A stretch of 64,000 nucleotides of DNA from Amycolatopsis endophytica (GTDB lineage: Bacteria > Actinomycetota > Actinomycetes > Mycobacteriales > Pseudonocardiaceae). A model generated the notes under the pieces. It was given only the letters and a program-made list of their open reading frames with translations. It was not told where the DNA came from and ran no database searches. Position numbers and translations under genes: made by a program. Below, piece by piece: positions 1 to 10,401 of this stretch; position 1 is the first letter of the stretch, and each line of letters starts with the position of its first letter. Where the stretch lies: contig NZ_JACCFK010000001.1 in the NCBI RefSeq assembly GCF_013410405.1, positions 2,542,001 to 2,606,000 of the forward strand, written 5' to 3'.

Positions 1-2097
1 CTGCGTGCCCAAGCGAACCCGCCGCTCGCGCTGGCCATCGACCCCGGCGCCGTCGCGCAGTCCTCTTCGGACACCCTCGACCTGATCAGCCAGGTCCAGG
101 ACAGGCTGCTGGACGGCGCCTCGTCCTACACCGACGGCCTGATCAGCGCGCAGCAGCAGAGCCTGCTGATCACGATCGCGATCATTCTCGCCGGACTGCT
201 GCTCGTCCTCGTGCTGATGTACGTCGTGGCCCGTTCGCTGATCGGGCCACTGCGCACGCTGCGCACCACCGCGCTGCAGGTCGCCGAGGTGCACCTGCCG
301 GACGCGGTGGAACGGATCATGAACGAGGCGAACCCGACCGAGGCCGCCGCGAAGGCGATCGCGCCGGTGCCGGTGCGCACCACGGAGGAGATCGGGCAGG
401 TCGCCCGCTCGTTCGACGTCGTGCATGGGCAGGCGGTCCGGCTGGCGGCCGAGCAGGCGCTGCTCCGCGAGAACGTCAACGGCATCTTCGTCAACCTCTC
501 GCGCCGCTCCCAGCGTCTGGTGGAGCGCCAGCTCGCGGTGATCGACCTGCTGGAGGCCGACGAGCAAGACCCCGATCACCTCGCGAGCCTGTTCGAGCTG
601 GACCACCTGGCGACCCGGCTGCGCCGCAACGGCGAGAGCCTGCTGGTGCTGTCCGGCGCGGGGCTGAGCAAGTCCGTGCCCAAGCCGGTGTCCGCGGCCG
701 ACGTCATCGGCGCCTCGGTGTCGGAGATCGAGCAGTACGCGCGGGTCGACGTCGGCACGATCCCCGAGGTCGCGGTGCGCGGGCCGTCCGTGCACGATCT
801 CGTTCACCTGCTCGCCGAGCTGCTGGACAACGCCACCTACTTCTCGGAGCCGGAGACGAAGGTCAGTGTGCGCGCGGTGGTGACCCGCAAGAAGGCGCTC
901 GCCATCCAGATCACCGACCGCGGTGTCGGGATGTCGCCCGAGCAGGTCACCGAGGCCAACAAGCGCCTCGCCGATCCGCCGGACCTGGACGTGTCGGTGA
1001 CGCGGCGGATGGGTCTGTACGTGGTCGCGCGACTGGCCCAGCGGCAGGGCATCGAGGTGCGCCTGCGGGAGAACGAGGACATCGACGGCGGTGTCATCGC
1101 CCGCGTCGTCGTCCCGCCGGACCTGCTGGGCCCGGTTGCGAAGGAGCCGGCGCCGCGCCCGGCCGAGACCTCGTCGCCGAGCCTGCCGCCGGTCCCGGCC
1201 CAGCGCACGCCGGCCAACCTGGCCCGCCGCGAGCCCGCCGAGCAGCCGCTGCCCCAGGAGCAGACGCAGACCGGCGTCCTGCGGCCGCTCGACCAGCCGA
1301 TCAGCCTCGACGACCTGGTCGCGGGCTCGTCCGACGCGGCGTTCCTCAGCCGGGGCAAGCCGCGGGCCGACCAGCCGCGCCCGGACCAGGCGCAGGAGCG
1401 GCCCCGCGTGGATCAGCCACCCGCCGAGCAGCCGCGGGCGAACGGCTTCCCGTCACGGCGCGGGGAGGAACAGGACCGGTTCGGGCAGCTGGCACTGCCC
1501 AAGCGGGAGCCGCAGTACATCCCGGTGACCGAGCAGCCAGCCGAGGAGCCGCTGCCGCCGAACGAGAGCATGTTCGACGACGACGTGCCCACGAAGCGCC
1601 TGCCCATCTACCAGTCGGTTGTGTCGCGGTGGTTCAGTGAGGAGGGGGACGAACCGGACGTGGTCATCGGCAAGCTCGACGAGGAACCGGCACCGGCGGC
1701 CGAGGAAGTTGTTCCGGCCGAGGACAAAACCGGGGATCTTTGGCACAGTGTTTCCGACGACGGCTGGCGCGCGGCGCAGTCACTGCTCGAGTCGCGGGAG
1801 GAGGAGATCACTCCGGCCGGTCTGCCGAAGCGGGTGCCCAACGCCCATCTCGTCCCGGGGTCGATCTCGTCGGGCGAGCCCGACGCCTTCACCGACACGA
1901 CCGCCGGCAGGCCGGGGCGGGTCGCGATGGCCCGCTCCGCGGACACGGCACGCGAACGCATGGCGAGTTTCCAGCGCGGCTACACCAGTGGCCGTCACGC
2001 GCTGCAGGAAAGCACGCCGGGCCCCTCCGACCAGGGAGCCCAGGTGAGTGGCGGGGAAACCACCCCGCCGGATGAGGCAGTGAGGAGTGAGGAGTGA
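1..2097 (+). CDS. cvnA: Conservon sensor histidine kinase, 5' end outside window (CvnA type)
   Basis: Membrane sensor kinase of the actinobacterial conservon family, which passes signals to Roadblock/DUF742/GTPase partners. The frame is open from base 1, so the start and most of the extracellular sensor are missing; 698 residues are visible. In order: end of the extracellular part, a transmembrane helix at about 163-231 nt (IILAGLLLVLVLMYVV), a HAMP-like linker, a dimerisation region (NLSRRSQRLVERQL) in which I see no classical phosphoacceptor His motif, and an HATPase domain with N box ELLDNATYFS, G1 box DRGVGM and GLYVVARLA. About 330 C-terminal residues are Pro/Glu-rich and probably disordered. 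The stop overlaps the GTG of the next gene, so the four conservon genes form one transcription unit. Confidence 0.93.
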   Translation: MRAQANPPLALAIDPGAVAQSSSDTLDLISQVQDRLLDGASSYTDGLISAQQQSLLITIAIILAGLLLVLVLMYVVARSLIGPLRTLRTTALQVAEVHLPDAVERIMNEANPTEAAAKAIAPVPVRTTEEIGQVARSFDVVHGQAVRLAAEQALLRENVNGIFVNLSRRSQRLVERQLAVIDLLEADEQDPDHLASLFELDHLATRLRRNGESLLVLSGAGLSKSVPKPVSAADVIGASVSEIEQYARVDVGTIPEVAVRGPSVHDLVHLLAELLDNATYFSEPETKVSVRAVVTRKKALAIQITDRGVGMSPEQVTEANKRLADPPDLDVSVTRRMGLYVVARLAQRQGIEVRLRENEDIDGGVIARVVVPPDLLGPVAKEPAPRPAETSSPSLPPVPAQRTPANLARREPAEQPLPQEQTQTGVLRPLDQPISLDDLVAGSSDAAFLSRGKPRADQPRPDQAQERPRVDQPPAEQPRANGFPSRRGEEQDRFGQLALPKREPQYIPVTEQPAEEPLPPNESMFDDDVPTKRLPIYQSVVSRWFSEEGDEPDVVIGKLDEEPAPAAEEVVPAEDKTGDLWHSVSDDGWRAAQSLLESREEEITPAGLPKRVPNAHLVPGSISSGEPDAFTDTTAGRPGRVAMARSADTARERMASFQRGYTSGRHALQESTPGPSDQGAQVSGGETTPPDEAVRSEE

Positions 2098-2546
2098 CAC
2101 GGGCGGGATCGCTTCAGCCGGGAGGCTCGACGCCGCAGGCGCCGCGGAACGGTTTCGCGTGGCTGATCACGGACTTCGTGCACCGGGTGCCAGGCGCGGC
2201 GCACGCCGTCGTGGTTTCGGCGGACGGGTTGCTGCTGGCCGCGTCACGCGGGCTGCCGAAGGACCGGGCGGACCAGCTGGCCGCGGTGGCATCGGGTCTG
2301 ACCAGCCTCGCGCGGGGCGCGTCGAAGGTGTTCGAGGGCGGGCCCGTGGCGCAGACCGTGGTCGAGATGGCCAACGGTTTCCTGTTCCTCATGTCGGTTT
2401 CGGACGGTTCGTGCCTGGCCGTACTGGGGTCCCCTGACAGCGACATCGGCCTCGTGGTGTATGAGATGACGCTTCTGGTGGATCGCGTTGGCCAGCAGAT
2501 GACGCCCGAAATGCGGGCACAGCTCCAGGGAGCCGCGCGCGGTTGA
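2094..2546 (+). CDS. cvnB: Roadblock/LC7 domain protein (CvnB type)
   Basis: 150-residue Roadblock/LC7 protein, expected to bind or regulate the small GTPase of the same conservon. Typical sequence: WLITDFVHRVPGAAHAVVVS followed by a DGLLLA strand and LPKDRADQLAAVASGL helix. The GTG start overlaps the cvnA stop (GTGA), indicating translational coupling. A close paralogue lies at 4007-4426, with long identical stretches (LPKDRADQLAAVASGL, YEMTLLVDRVG). Confidence 0.95.
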   Translation: MTRAGSLQPGGSTPQAPRNGFAWLITDFVHRVPGAAHAVVVSADGLLLAASRGLPKDRADQLAAVASGLTSLARGASKVFEGGPVAQTVVEMANGFLFLMSVSDGSCLAVLGSPDSDIGLVVYEMTLLVDRVGQQMTPEMRAQLQGAARG

Positions 2547-2572
2547 GCGCGCCGGGCACGAGAGGGACTGCA

Positions 2573-3289
2573 GTGGACGGTGGGCAGCCGACGGGCTTGG
2601 GCTCGGGCCGGCTGGACGACGACGCCGAGACCGACTGGCCCGACGAGGCGCAGGCGGCGCGGACCGAGGACTGGACCAGGTTCCGGGCCAAGGTCGATCG
2701 TGCCTGGCGCCTGCGACGGGCCTCGGCGGGCGAGAGGCAGTCCAGCGACCTCGCCGGCGCCGAGCCACCGGGCTATGGCGCGACCGAGTATCCGGAGTTC
2801 TCCACCGAGCGGCTCCTGTCCGGTCCCGCGGCGGATCTGTTCGGTGACTACAATGGGCCGCTGGCCCCGGCCGGTGAGCTGCCGACGCCCACCTCGGAGA
2901 GCCATCCCAGCTTTCCGCCGGTACCGGCGCCGGTGGCCGCCGAGGAGACGTCCTCGGGTCTGGTCCGTCCGTACTTCCGGACGCGCGGCCGGACCCGCCC
3001 CAGCTACGATCTGGCGATCGAGGCGCTCGTCTCGACCAGTGAGCGGGGACGGATGCTCGAACGGGTGCGGGTGGCCGAGCACCGGTCGATCTGCGGCCTG
3101 TGCCTGGACACACGCTCGGTGGCGGAGGTGGCGGCGTACCTGCGCATGCCCCTCGGGGTCGCCCGCGTGCTGATCGGCGACGTCGTCGACCAGGGCCTGG
3201 TCATGATCCATTCCACGACGTCGGTCGTCGGCGATCGTCCCAGTATCGAGTTCATGGAGAGGGTGCTCAGTGGGCTTCGGAGAATTTGA
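2573..3289 (+). CDS. cvnC: DUF742 protein (CvnC type)
   Basis: 238-residue conservon component. The C-terminal DUF742 region has a winged-helix look (RSICGLCLDTRSVAEVAAYL, then MPLGVARVLIGDVVDQGLV); the N-terminal half is low-complexity and probably flexible. A TTG at 2543 overlaps the previous stop, but the GTG at 2573 has GAGAGGGA five bases upstream and is preferred. DUF742 proteins work with Roadblock proteins and the conservon GTPase; the molecular role is not well defined. The last 20 bases overlap cvnD. Confidence 0.92.
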   Translation: MDGGQPTGLGSGRLDDDAETDWPDEAQAARTEDWTRFRAKVDRAWRLRRASAGERQSSDLAGAEPPGYGATEYPEFSTERLLSGPAADLFGDYNGPLAPAGELPTPTSESHPSFPPVPAPVAAEETSSGLVRPYFRTRGRTRPSYDLAIEALVSTSERGRMLERVRVAEHRSICGLCLDTRSVAEVAAYLRMPLGVARVLIGDVVDQGLVMIHSTTSVVGDRPSIEFMERVLSGLRRI

Positions 3290-3878
3290 CTCCGACGCGA
3301 ACACGTCGGCCGCGGCGGGACCGACGCAGTCGGCCAAGATCGTGGTCGCCGGCGGCTTCGGTGCGGGCAAGACGACGCTGGTCGGTGCGGTCTCGGAGAT
3401 CGATCCCCTGACCACCGAGGCGGTCATGACCGAGGCGAGCGTCTCCGTCGACGACGTCTCCGCGACCCCGAACAAGGCGACCACGACGGTCGCGATGGAC
3501 TTCGGGCGCCTTTCGCTCGACGACGACCTCGTGCTCTACGTCTTCGGCACGCCCGGTCAGCACCGGTTCTGGTTCATGTGGGACGACCTGGCCGTCGGCG
3601 CGATCGGCGCGGTCGTGCTGGTCGACACGCGGCGGCTGTCGGACGCGTTCCCGTCCATCGACTTCTTCGAGAACCGGAACCTGCCCTACATCGTGGCGAT
3701 CAACTGCTTCGACCGCCTGCTCCACCACCAGATCGAGGACGTCCGGCACGCGCTCACGATTTCCGAGGCGGTGCCGATCATCGCGTGCGACGCGCGTGAG
3801 AAGCAGTCGGCCAAACAGGTGCTCATCACCGTCGTCGAGCACGCGATCAACCGGGACCGCGCGTTACAACCGGGGTGA
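3270..3878 (+). CDS. cvnD: Conservon ATP/GTP-binding protein (CvnD type)
   Basis: 202-residue Ras-like GTPase completing the conservon. The P-loop is GGFGAGKTT at residues 28-36, with a switch-II region GTPGQHRFWFMW and a base-recognition segment around AINCFDR. GTG start within the cvnC end, preceded by GGAGAGGG. Conservon GTPases are thought to cycle with the kinase and the Roadblock protein at the membrane. Confidence 0.94.
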   Translation: MGFGEFDSDANTSAAAGPTQSAKIVVAGGFGAGKTTLVGAVSEIDPLTTEAVMTEASVSVDDVSATPNKATTTVAMDFGRLSLDDDLVLYVFGTPGQHRFWFMWDDLAVGAIGAVVLVDTRRLSDAFPSIDFFENRNLPYIVAINCFDRLLHHQIEDVRHALTISEAVPIIACDAREKQSAKQVLITVVEHAINRDRALQPG

Positions 3879-4006
3879 TCGGGTAACACTGCCGCCGGAA
3901 GGGTGAATCGGTGTGAGATGACCCCGCGCGGCAGTTCGCCAGGGCACGGTTCGGCAATACCCTGGTCGGAATAATCGCAGAGCAGGCTCGACCGGTGAGG
4001 AGGCAC

Positions 4007-4426
4007 ATGACGGCATCGGCACAGCAGTCGAGCGGTTTCGGCTGGCTGATCACCGACTTCGTGCGACGGGTTCCGGGCGCGGCACACGCCGTGGTCGTCT
4101 CCGCCGACGGCCTGTTGCTGGCCGGTTCGCAAGGGCTGCCGAAGGACCGCGCGGACCAGCTCGCCGCGGTCGCCTCCGGGCTGGTGAGCCTGACGACCGG
4201 TGCCGCCCGGTGTTTCGAGGCCGGCTTCGTGAACCAGACCGTCGTCGAGATGGAGCGCGGCTACCTGTTCCTGATGTCGATCAGCGACGGGTCCAGCCTG
4301 GCCGTGCTGGCCGCGCCGAACTCCGACATCGGGACGGTGGCGTACGAGATGACGCTGCTCGTCGACCGGGTCGGCATGCAGATGACGCCGGAGCTGCGGA
4401 GCCAGCTCCAGGGTGGCGTGCGGTAG
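4007..4426 (+). CDS. Second Roadblock/LC7 protein (CvnB paralogue)
   Basis: 139-residue Roadblock/LC7 protein, clearly paralogous to the product of 2094-2546 (FGWLITDFVRRVPGAAHAVV, LPKDRADQLAAVASGLVSL). An in-frame GTG lies at 3995, but the ATG at 4007 has GAGGAGG five bases upstream. A 128-base gap separates it from cvnD, so it may have its own promoter. It pairs with the DUF742 gene that follows but no kinase or GTPase is duplicated; it may share those of the first conservon. Confidence 0.93.
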   Translation: MTASAQQSSGFGWLITDFVRRVPGAAHAVVVSADGLLLAGSQGLPKDRADQLAAVASGLVSLTTGAARCFEAGFVNQTVVEMERGYLFLMSISDGSSLAVLAAPNSDIGTVAYEMTLLVDRVGMQMTPELRSQLQGGVR

Positions 4427-4429
4427 CCG

Positions 4430-5050
4430 ATGAGGGGACCTTCGAAGGGAACCGGCCGCGCCGATGCCTGGGACCGGCTGCACCAGGGCACCGATCGCGA
4501 GGGGCTGGACTCGCCCGCGCGGTTCAAGCTGACCAAGAAGCCGGTCGTGCTGCAGGTGCGCACGCCCGCCCGTCCCGTGGTTCCGCCACCCGACGCTGAG
4601 CCCGCGTGGCCGTCGTCGGCGCCGGTGGAGACGGCGCCGCGAGGAGTTCCGGCCGGTGCGCGCGCGGTTCCGCCTGCGCAGTCGCGGGGCAGGGCGGCGT
4701 CCTCGGTCCGTACGCGGATGATCATGCGCCCCTACGCCCGCACGGGTGGCCGGACGCGCCCGGACTACGAACTGGCACTCGAAGCGCTGGTGTCGGTCAC
4801 CGAGCGGGGACGCGCGCCGCGGGCCGTGGCCGGTGTGCAGCACCGGCGGATCTGCGGGCTGTGCGCGGAGCCGCGGTCGATCGCGGAGATCGCCGCGTAC
4901 CTGAGCCTGCCGCTGAACGTGGTGAAGGTGCTGGTCAGCGACCTCGACAGCGCCGGTCTGGTGTTGATCCACCAGTCCGGGCTCTCGTTCGGGGATCGCT
5001 CTTCGCGCGAGTTCATGGACCGGGTGCTGCAGGGGCTGCGGCGCCTCTGA
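4430..5050 (+). CDS. Second DUF742 protein (CvnC paralogue)
   Basis: 206-residue DUF742 protein. The C-terminal half matches the first DUF742 protein in layout: a basic linker, RPYARTGGRTRPDYELALEA, then RRICGLCAEPRSIAEIAAYL and a final VLQGLRRL. The N-terminal 90 residues are a Pro/Ala-rich linker. The ATG is three bases after the Roadblock stop, so the two are co-transcribed. The gene is followed by the convergent 5064-7292. Confidence 0.92.
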   Translation: MRGPSKGTGRADAWDRLHQGTDREGLDSPARFKLTKKPVVLQVRTPARPVVPPPDAEPAWPSSAPVETAPRGVPAGARAVPPAQSRGRAASSVRTRMIMRPYARTGGRTRPDYELALEALVSVTERGRAPRAVAGVQHRRICGLCAEPRSIAEIAAYLSLPLNVVKVLVSDLDSAGLVLIHQSGLSFGDRSSREFMDRVLQGLRRL

Positions 5051-5063
5051 GGGTGCCCGGCCG

Positions 5064-7292
5064 TCAGTCGACCAGCGCCGCCGACGTGATCCGGTGCAGC
5101 GGGTAGCGTTCGCCGTCCGTGCTGGTCAGCACCCCGCCGCCGACGTGCGTCGGCGTGACGACCCGCTGCGACGCCAGTCCGTGAGCGTCCACGAACCCGA
5201 TCCACACCTCGCGGCCTTCGCGCTGGGCACGCGCCAGCAGGGCCATGGTCGCCGCCGTGTCGGAGCCTCCTCCGCCGCCGGGGAGCCGCACCGCCGTCCC
5301 CTTGCGGCTCGTCGCCGCGCGGTCGCCCGCCCTGATGTGCGTGACCACCGATGCGGCCTGCTCCCCGCTCAGCCCGGCCTCGGGGACGACCCTCCGCGAG
5401 TTCCGTGGCCGCGCCGGGATCCGGCGTCCGGACGGGCGCAGGTCCATCACCCGGCCGTCCGGCCCCTCGGCGGCCGGGGCGAAACCGGCCGCGCGCAGCC
5501 CGTCCAGCACTTCGGCCAGCGGATACGGGCTGATCAGCACCGTCGGGGCGATCTTGCGCAGCTCGTAGGAGTCCGCGGCGGGGGTGCCCAGCACCTCCGC
5601 GAGCAGCACCTCGTCGTCACACCGCAGGAACGAGCCCGCCGCCCCGCCGCGCAACCGGCCGTGCCGCCTGGCGACGTCGTCGATCAGGTAGCTCAGCGAC
5701 TGCGGTACCTCCGTCGCGGAGCGTTTCCGGAACAGTTCGTGCAGCTCGTCGGCGGTGCGCCCGGTGTCCAGCGCACGCCGCACGGACGCCTCCGTGATCC
5801 GGTAGACCGTCGCGTGCCCCGCCGATTCGACGTCGGCCACCGCCGCGATCTCGGCGGCCAGGTCCATCTCCAGCGGGCCCGGCGCGACGACCGTCAGATC
5901 GGCCTGCACCAGCACGTACCCGATCGGCTTGGGCATCGCGTCGTACATCGCGTTCAGCGCGCCCGGACGGTCGCCGTCCAGCAGCGCGGCGGACGCCGTC
6001 GTCACCGCGCCCAGCGCGATCACGCCCAGCGCCGACGCCTCGGCGAAGGTCCACCGCACCGTCTCGTCCCGCAATCGCCCGCCACGTCGCGGCGCGCGCC
6101 AGGCGAGCAGTTCGACGAGTGCGTCGGCGCCACTCACACCCGCACCGCTGGGCAGTTCGCCGAGCGTGCCGAGCACCCGGCGCCGGACCGTGGGCGCGAG
6201 CGGCCGCCGCAGGTCGTCCGACAGCGGAACGACCGGCTTGTCCTTCGCGTCGCGCTGACCGGCCAGTGCCGGCAGTCGCGGCAGGTCCAGCCACGCGTCG
6301 GCCAGCACGACCCAGCGGTGCGCGGGTTCGGACGCGAGCCAGGAATCGGCCAGTGTCGTCGGCACCCACTCCGGGGTACCGCTCTGACTGTCCGCGACCA
6401 GGCCCGCCGCCACCACCAGCTCGGCCAGCAGCGTCGCCCTCGTGTCGTCGGTGTCCAGCTCGCGCGCCAGCTTTCGCAGCTCACGCACGCCGAGCCCGCC
6501 GGATTTCAGCACCGGCGGCGGCTGCTCCGACCACTGGGTGAGCAAGGATTCCACCTGCCGCAGGAACTCCATCGCCTCACCGGCGGCGGCCTCGTCCACA
6601 GTGGACTGCTGATGCGGGCTGGTCGGCAGGTCCGGCTCGTGCAGCGCCTTCGGCGAGCAGACCCGGCCGCCGCGCAGCGCGATGGCCACCTCGCGGGGCA
6701 GCTCGACGGTCTCGTCGTCGCGGCGCAGCAGGAGTCCGCGCGCGAACAACTTCTGCACCGCCGTCGCGTCCTCGGTGAGCGAGGGTTCGGCGCTCGCGTC
6801 ACGGGTACGCCCGATCGGAGGGCCGGCGGCGAGGGCGCCGAGCAGGCCGCGTTCGTCGTCACCGACCTCGGCGAGCGCGGACTCGACGTCCACGCCGGGT
6901 GCGGACGCGCCGAGCCCGGCCGGGAACGGCCCGGCCAGCTCACGCGTCGCGGGGACGACCCGGATCGCGTCGTCGTCGCCCCAGGCCAGCACCCGCGAGC
7001 GCAACCGGTCCACGGCGGGCCGCACGTCGGCGCCGACCAGCGCGGCGATCGTCGTCAGCGGCACGGCTTCGGTGTCGGCGTCGGCGACCAGCAGGGCGTC
7101 GAGGACCGAAAGGGTGAAGGTGTCCAGATCCTCCATCGCCCTGGCGGCTGATCCGGCGGTGCCGGCACGGGTGGCCAGCACCGTGCTGTCGGAGGGCGGC
7201 GGGGTCGCCAGGTCACGCCGGGCCCGCAGGAGCGCGGCCAGCTCGTCGTCGGACGCGGCACGAAGCCAGTCCGCCAGGGAGGTCGCGGGCAT
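5064..7292 (-). CDS. Helicase-associated (XPB/Ssl2-like N-terminal, Helicase_C_3) domain protein
   Basis: 742-residue protein resembling mycobacterial Rv0862c, which lies beside the XPB-type helicase gene. It starts [20 protein letters not shown]. The middle holds repeated helical winged-helix-like segments, and the C-terminal third includes the conserved [18 protein letters not shown] region and [14 protein letters not shown]. No Walker A or DEAH box is visible, so it is probably an accessory protein, not a helicase. A GTG lies directly before the chosen ATG. The helicase itself is not in the window. Convergent with the second DUF742 gene. Confidence 0.82.
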   Translation of the reverse strand: MPATSLADWLRAASDDELAALLRARRDLATPPPSDSTVLATRAGTAGSAARAMEDLDTFTLSVLDALLVADADTEAVPLTTIAALVGADVRPAVDRLRSRVLAWGDDDAIRVVPATRELAGPFPAGLGASAPGVDVESALAEVGDDERGLLGALAAGPPIGRTRDASAEPSLTEDATAVQKLFARGLLLRRDDETVELPREVAIALRGGRVCSPKALHEPDLPTSPHQQSTVDEAAAGEAMEFLRQVESLLTQWSEQPPPVLKSGGLGVRELRKLARELDTDDTRATLLAELVVAAGLVADSQSGTPEWVPTTLADSWLASEPAHRWVVLADAWLDLPRLPALAGQRDAKDKPVVPLSDDLRRPLAPTVRRRVLGTLGELPSGAGVSGADALVELLAWRAPRRGGRLRDETVRWTFAEASALGVIALGAVTTASAALLDGDRPGALNAMYDAMPKPIGYVLVQADLTVVAPGPLEMDLAAEIAAVADVESAGHATVYRITEASVRRALDTGRTADELHELFRKRSATEVPQSLSYLIDDVARRHGRLRGGAAGSFLRCDDEVLLAEVLGTPAADSYELRKIAPTVLISPYPLAEVLDGLRAAGFAPAAEGPDGRVMDLRPSGRRIPARPRNSRRVVPEAGLSGEQAASVVTHIRAGDRAATSRKGTAVRLPGGGGGSDTAATMALLARAQREGREVWIGFVDAHGLASQRVVTPTHVGGGVLTSTDGERYPLHRITSAALVD

Positions 7293-7382
7293 CACAGTGA
7301 GGATACCCGCCCTGACCATCGGGTTCGGGTGACTGTGAGGCAAACTGAACGCCGTAGGTGCGCGAACCCTCGGGAGGACGAA

Positions 7383-7571
7383 GTGGCGAAGGGCGACAAG
7401 GACAAGAAGAGCGGGCGCATCGACCCGACCTGGCCGCATCTGCCGGACGGGGAGCACCCGGTCACCGAGCTCTCCTCGGACCGCCAGGGCGCGCTGTCCC
7501 CGTTCGGGAACGTGACGTTCCCCCTCGACGCCGTGCCGTACGTGCACCCCGAGACCGAGATCAACAAGTAG
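7383..7571 (+). CDS. Small conserved actinobacterial protein
   Basis: 62-residue basic-then-acidic protein ([20 protein letters not shown] ... [20 protein letters not shown]). GTG start with GGGAGGACGAA directly upstream; in-frame codons further upstream lack a ribosome site. Divergent from the helicase-associated gene and 19 bases before the malic enzyme gene. By position it corresponds to M. tuberculosis Rv0863, a protein of unknown function. No signal peptide or membrane segment. Confidence 0.75.
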   Translation: MAKGDKDKKSGRIDPTWPHLPDGEHPVTELSSDRQGALSPFGNVTFPLDAVPYVHPETEINK

Positions 7572-7590
7572 ACAGCAGGGGGTTACTGCC

Positions 7591-8985
<1,395 letters not shown>

Positions 8986-8989
8986 CGCG

Positions 8990-9409
8990 ATGAGCCGCGC
9001 CGTCGAGGAGTCCAATCGCCGCATGCTGCGGGCCCGGGACGCCATGGACCGGGCCTACGCGCAACCCCTCGACGTCGCGGCACTGGCGCGGATGGTGCAC
9101 GTGTCGGAGGCGCACTTCATCCGCACCTTCCGCGCCACCTTCGGTGAAACGCCGCACCGCTACCTCCAGCGCCGCCGGGTCGAGCGGTCGATGTTCCTGC
9201 TGCGGGAGAGTGGTCGCAGCGTCACCGACATCTGCATGGCCGTGGGTTTCACGAGCCTGGGCACGTTCAGCCGCACCTTCCGCGAGATCGTGGGCCGGTC
9301 GCCGAGCGAGTACCGCCAGGCCGGGGGCTCGGTGGCGGCCCCGACGTGCTTCGCGATGGCCTGGACCAGGCCGAGCAGTTTCGGAGAAGCCAAGGGCGTT
9401 TCGCGCTGA
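8990..9409 (+). CDS. AraC-family transcriptional regulator, short form
   Basis: 139-residue protein consisting almost entirely of the paired AraC helix-turn-helix domain (LDVAALARMVHVSEAHFIRT and RSVTDICMAVGFTSLGTFSR), followed by a short tail. There is no separate ligand-binding domain. Starts four bases after the malic enzyme stop. It lies directly before a VOC/glyoxalase gene; AraC-VOC pairs of this kind are common in actinobacteria, so it may regulate that gene. Confidence 0.9.
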   Translation: MSRAVEESNRRMLRARDAMDRAYAQPLDVAALARMVHVSEAHFIRTFRATFGETPHRYLQRRRVERSMFLLRESGRSVTDICMAVGFTSLGTFSRTFREIVGRSPSEYRQAGGSVAAPTCFAMAWTRPSSFGEAKGVSR

Positions 9410-9423
9410 ATAGGCTTCCTGAC

Positions 9424-9840
9424 ATGTTCAACGCGATCACACTTTCCCAGATTTTCGTCACCGACCAGGACGAGGCGCTCGACTTCTACGTCGGCAAGCT
9501 CGGGTTCGAGGTCAAGGTCGACCAGGACCTCGGCTTCATGCGGTGGCTGACGGTGGCGGTCCCCGGCGAGCCGGGCCGCGAGATCCTGCTGGAAAAGCCC
9601 GGCCCGCCGGCGATGGACGAGGCGACCGCCTCGCAGGTCCGGGAGCTGCTGGCGAAGGGCGCGACCGGCGGCTGGATCGGCCTCAAGACCGACGACTGCC
9701 GGAAGACCTACGAGACGTTGCTGGCCAAGGGCGTGGAGTTCACGCAGGAACCGACCGAGCGCCCGTACGGCATCGACTGCGGCCTGCGGGACCCCTTCGG
9801 CAACGCGATCCGCATCAACCAGCCCGCCTCCCTCGACTGA
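9424..9840 (+). CDS. VOC (glyoxalase/bleomycin-resistance) family protein
   Basis: 138-residue single-domain VOC protein (FNAITLSQIFVTDQDEALDF ... GLRDPFGNAIRINQP). The fold carries a metal site used for isomerisation, dioxygenation or drug binding; the substrate here is unknown. The ATG at 9424 gives the normal VOC start; an upstream in-frame codon would extend into the AraC gene. Confidence 0.9.
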   Translation: MFNAITLSQIFVTDQDEALDFYVGKLGFEVKVDQDLGFMRWLTVAVPGEPGREILLEKPGPPAMDEATASQVRELLAKGATGGWIGLKTDDCRKTYETLLAKGVEFTQEPTERPYGIDCGLRDPFGNAIRINQPASLD

Positions 9841-9930
9841 CGTTCCCCGATGTGGCGTCTGACGCCACCGATGCCACATTGGGGAACTGCGGTGGGAGGT
9901 CGAGGGGGGTGGGCGATTAGCCTTGTCGGC

Positions 9931-10401
9931 GTGAGTGAACTGAGCCACGTCGACGCCGCGGGTGCCGCGCGGATGGTCGATGTCTCCGGCAAGGAGGCCA
10001 CCGCGCGCACCGCGGTCGCCACCGGGACCGTTCGCACCACGGCCGAGGTCCTCGACCTGCTGGCCCGGGACGGGTTGCCCAAGGGCGACGCCCTCGCGAC
10101 GGCCCGGATAGCCGGGATCATGGGGGCCAAGAAGACCCCGGAGCTGATCCCGCTCTGCCACCAGATCGCGCTGTCCGGAGTCAAGGTCGACTTCGAACTC
10201 GGCGACGCCGAGGTGCGCATCACCGCGACGGCCAAGACGAACGACCGCACCGGGGTCGAGATGGAGGCGCTCACCGCCGTCGCCGTCGCGGGACTCACCG
10301 TGCACGACATGATCAAGGCCGTCGATCCCGCCGCCACCCTCGACGGCGTCCGGTTGGAACGCAAGCTCGGCGGCAAGTCCGGAGAGTGGGAGCGGCCATG
10401 A
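9931..10401 (+). CDS. moaC: Cyclic pyranopterin monophosphate synthase MoaC
   Basis: 156-residue MoaC, the partner of MoaA in making cyclic pyranopterin monophosphate, the first molybdenum cofactor intermediate. Clear family motifs: SHVDAAGAARMVDVSGK, PLCHQIALSGVKVDF and MEALTAVAVAGLTVHDMIKA. The GTG at 9931 is the right family start; upstream sequence in frame is unlike MoaC. The stop overlaps the ATG of the mogA-moaE gene (ATGA), so the two are coupled. Confidence 0.96.
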   Translation: MSELSHVDAAGAARMVDVSGKEATARTAVATGTVRTTAEVLDLLARDGLPKGDALATARIAGIMGAKKTPELIPLCHQIALSGVKVDFELGDAEVRITATAKTNDRTGVEMEALTAVAVAGLTVHDMIKAVDPAATLDGVRLERKLGGKSGEWERP

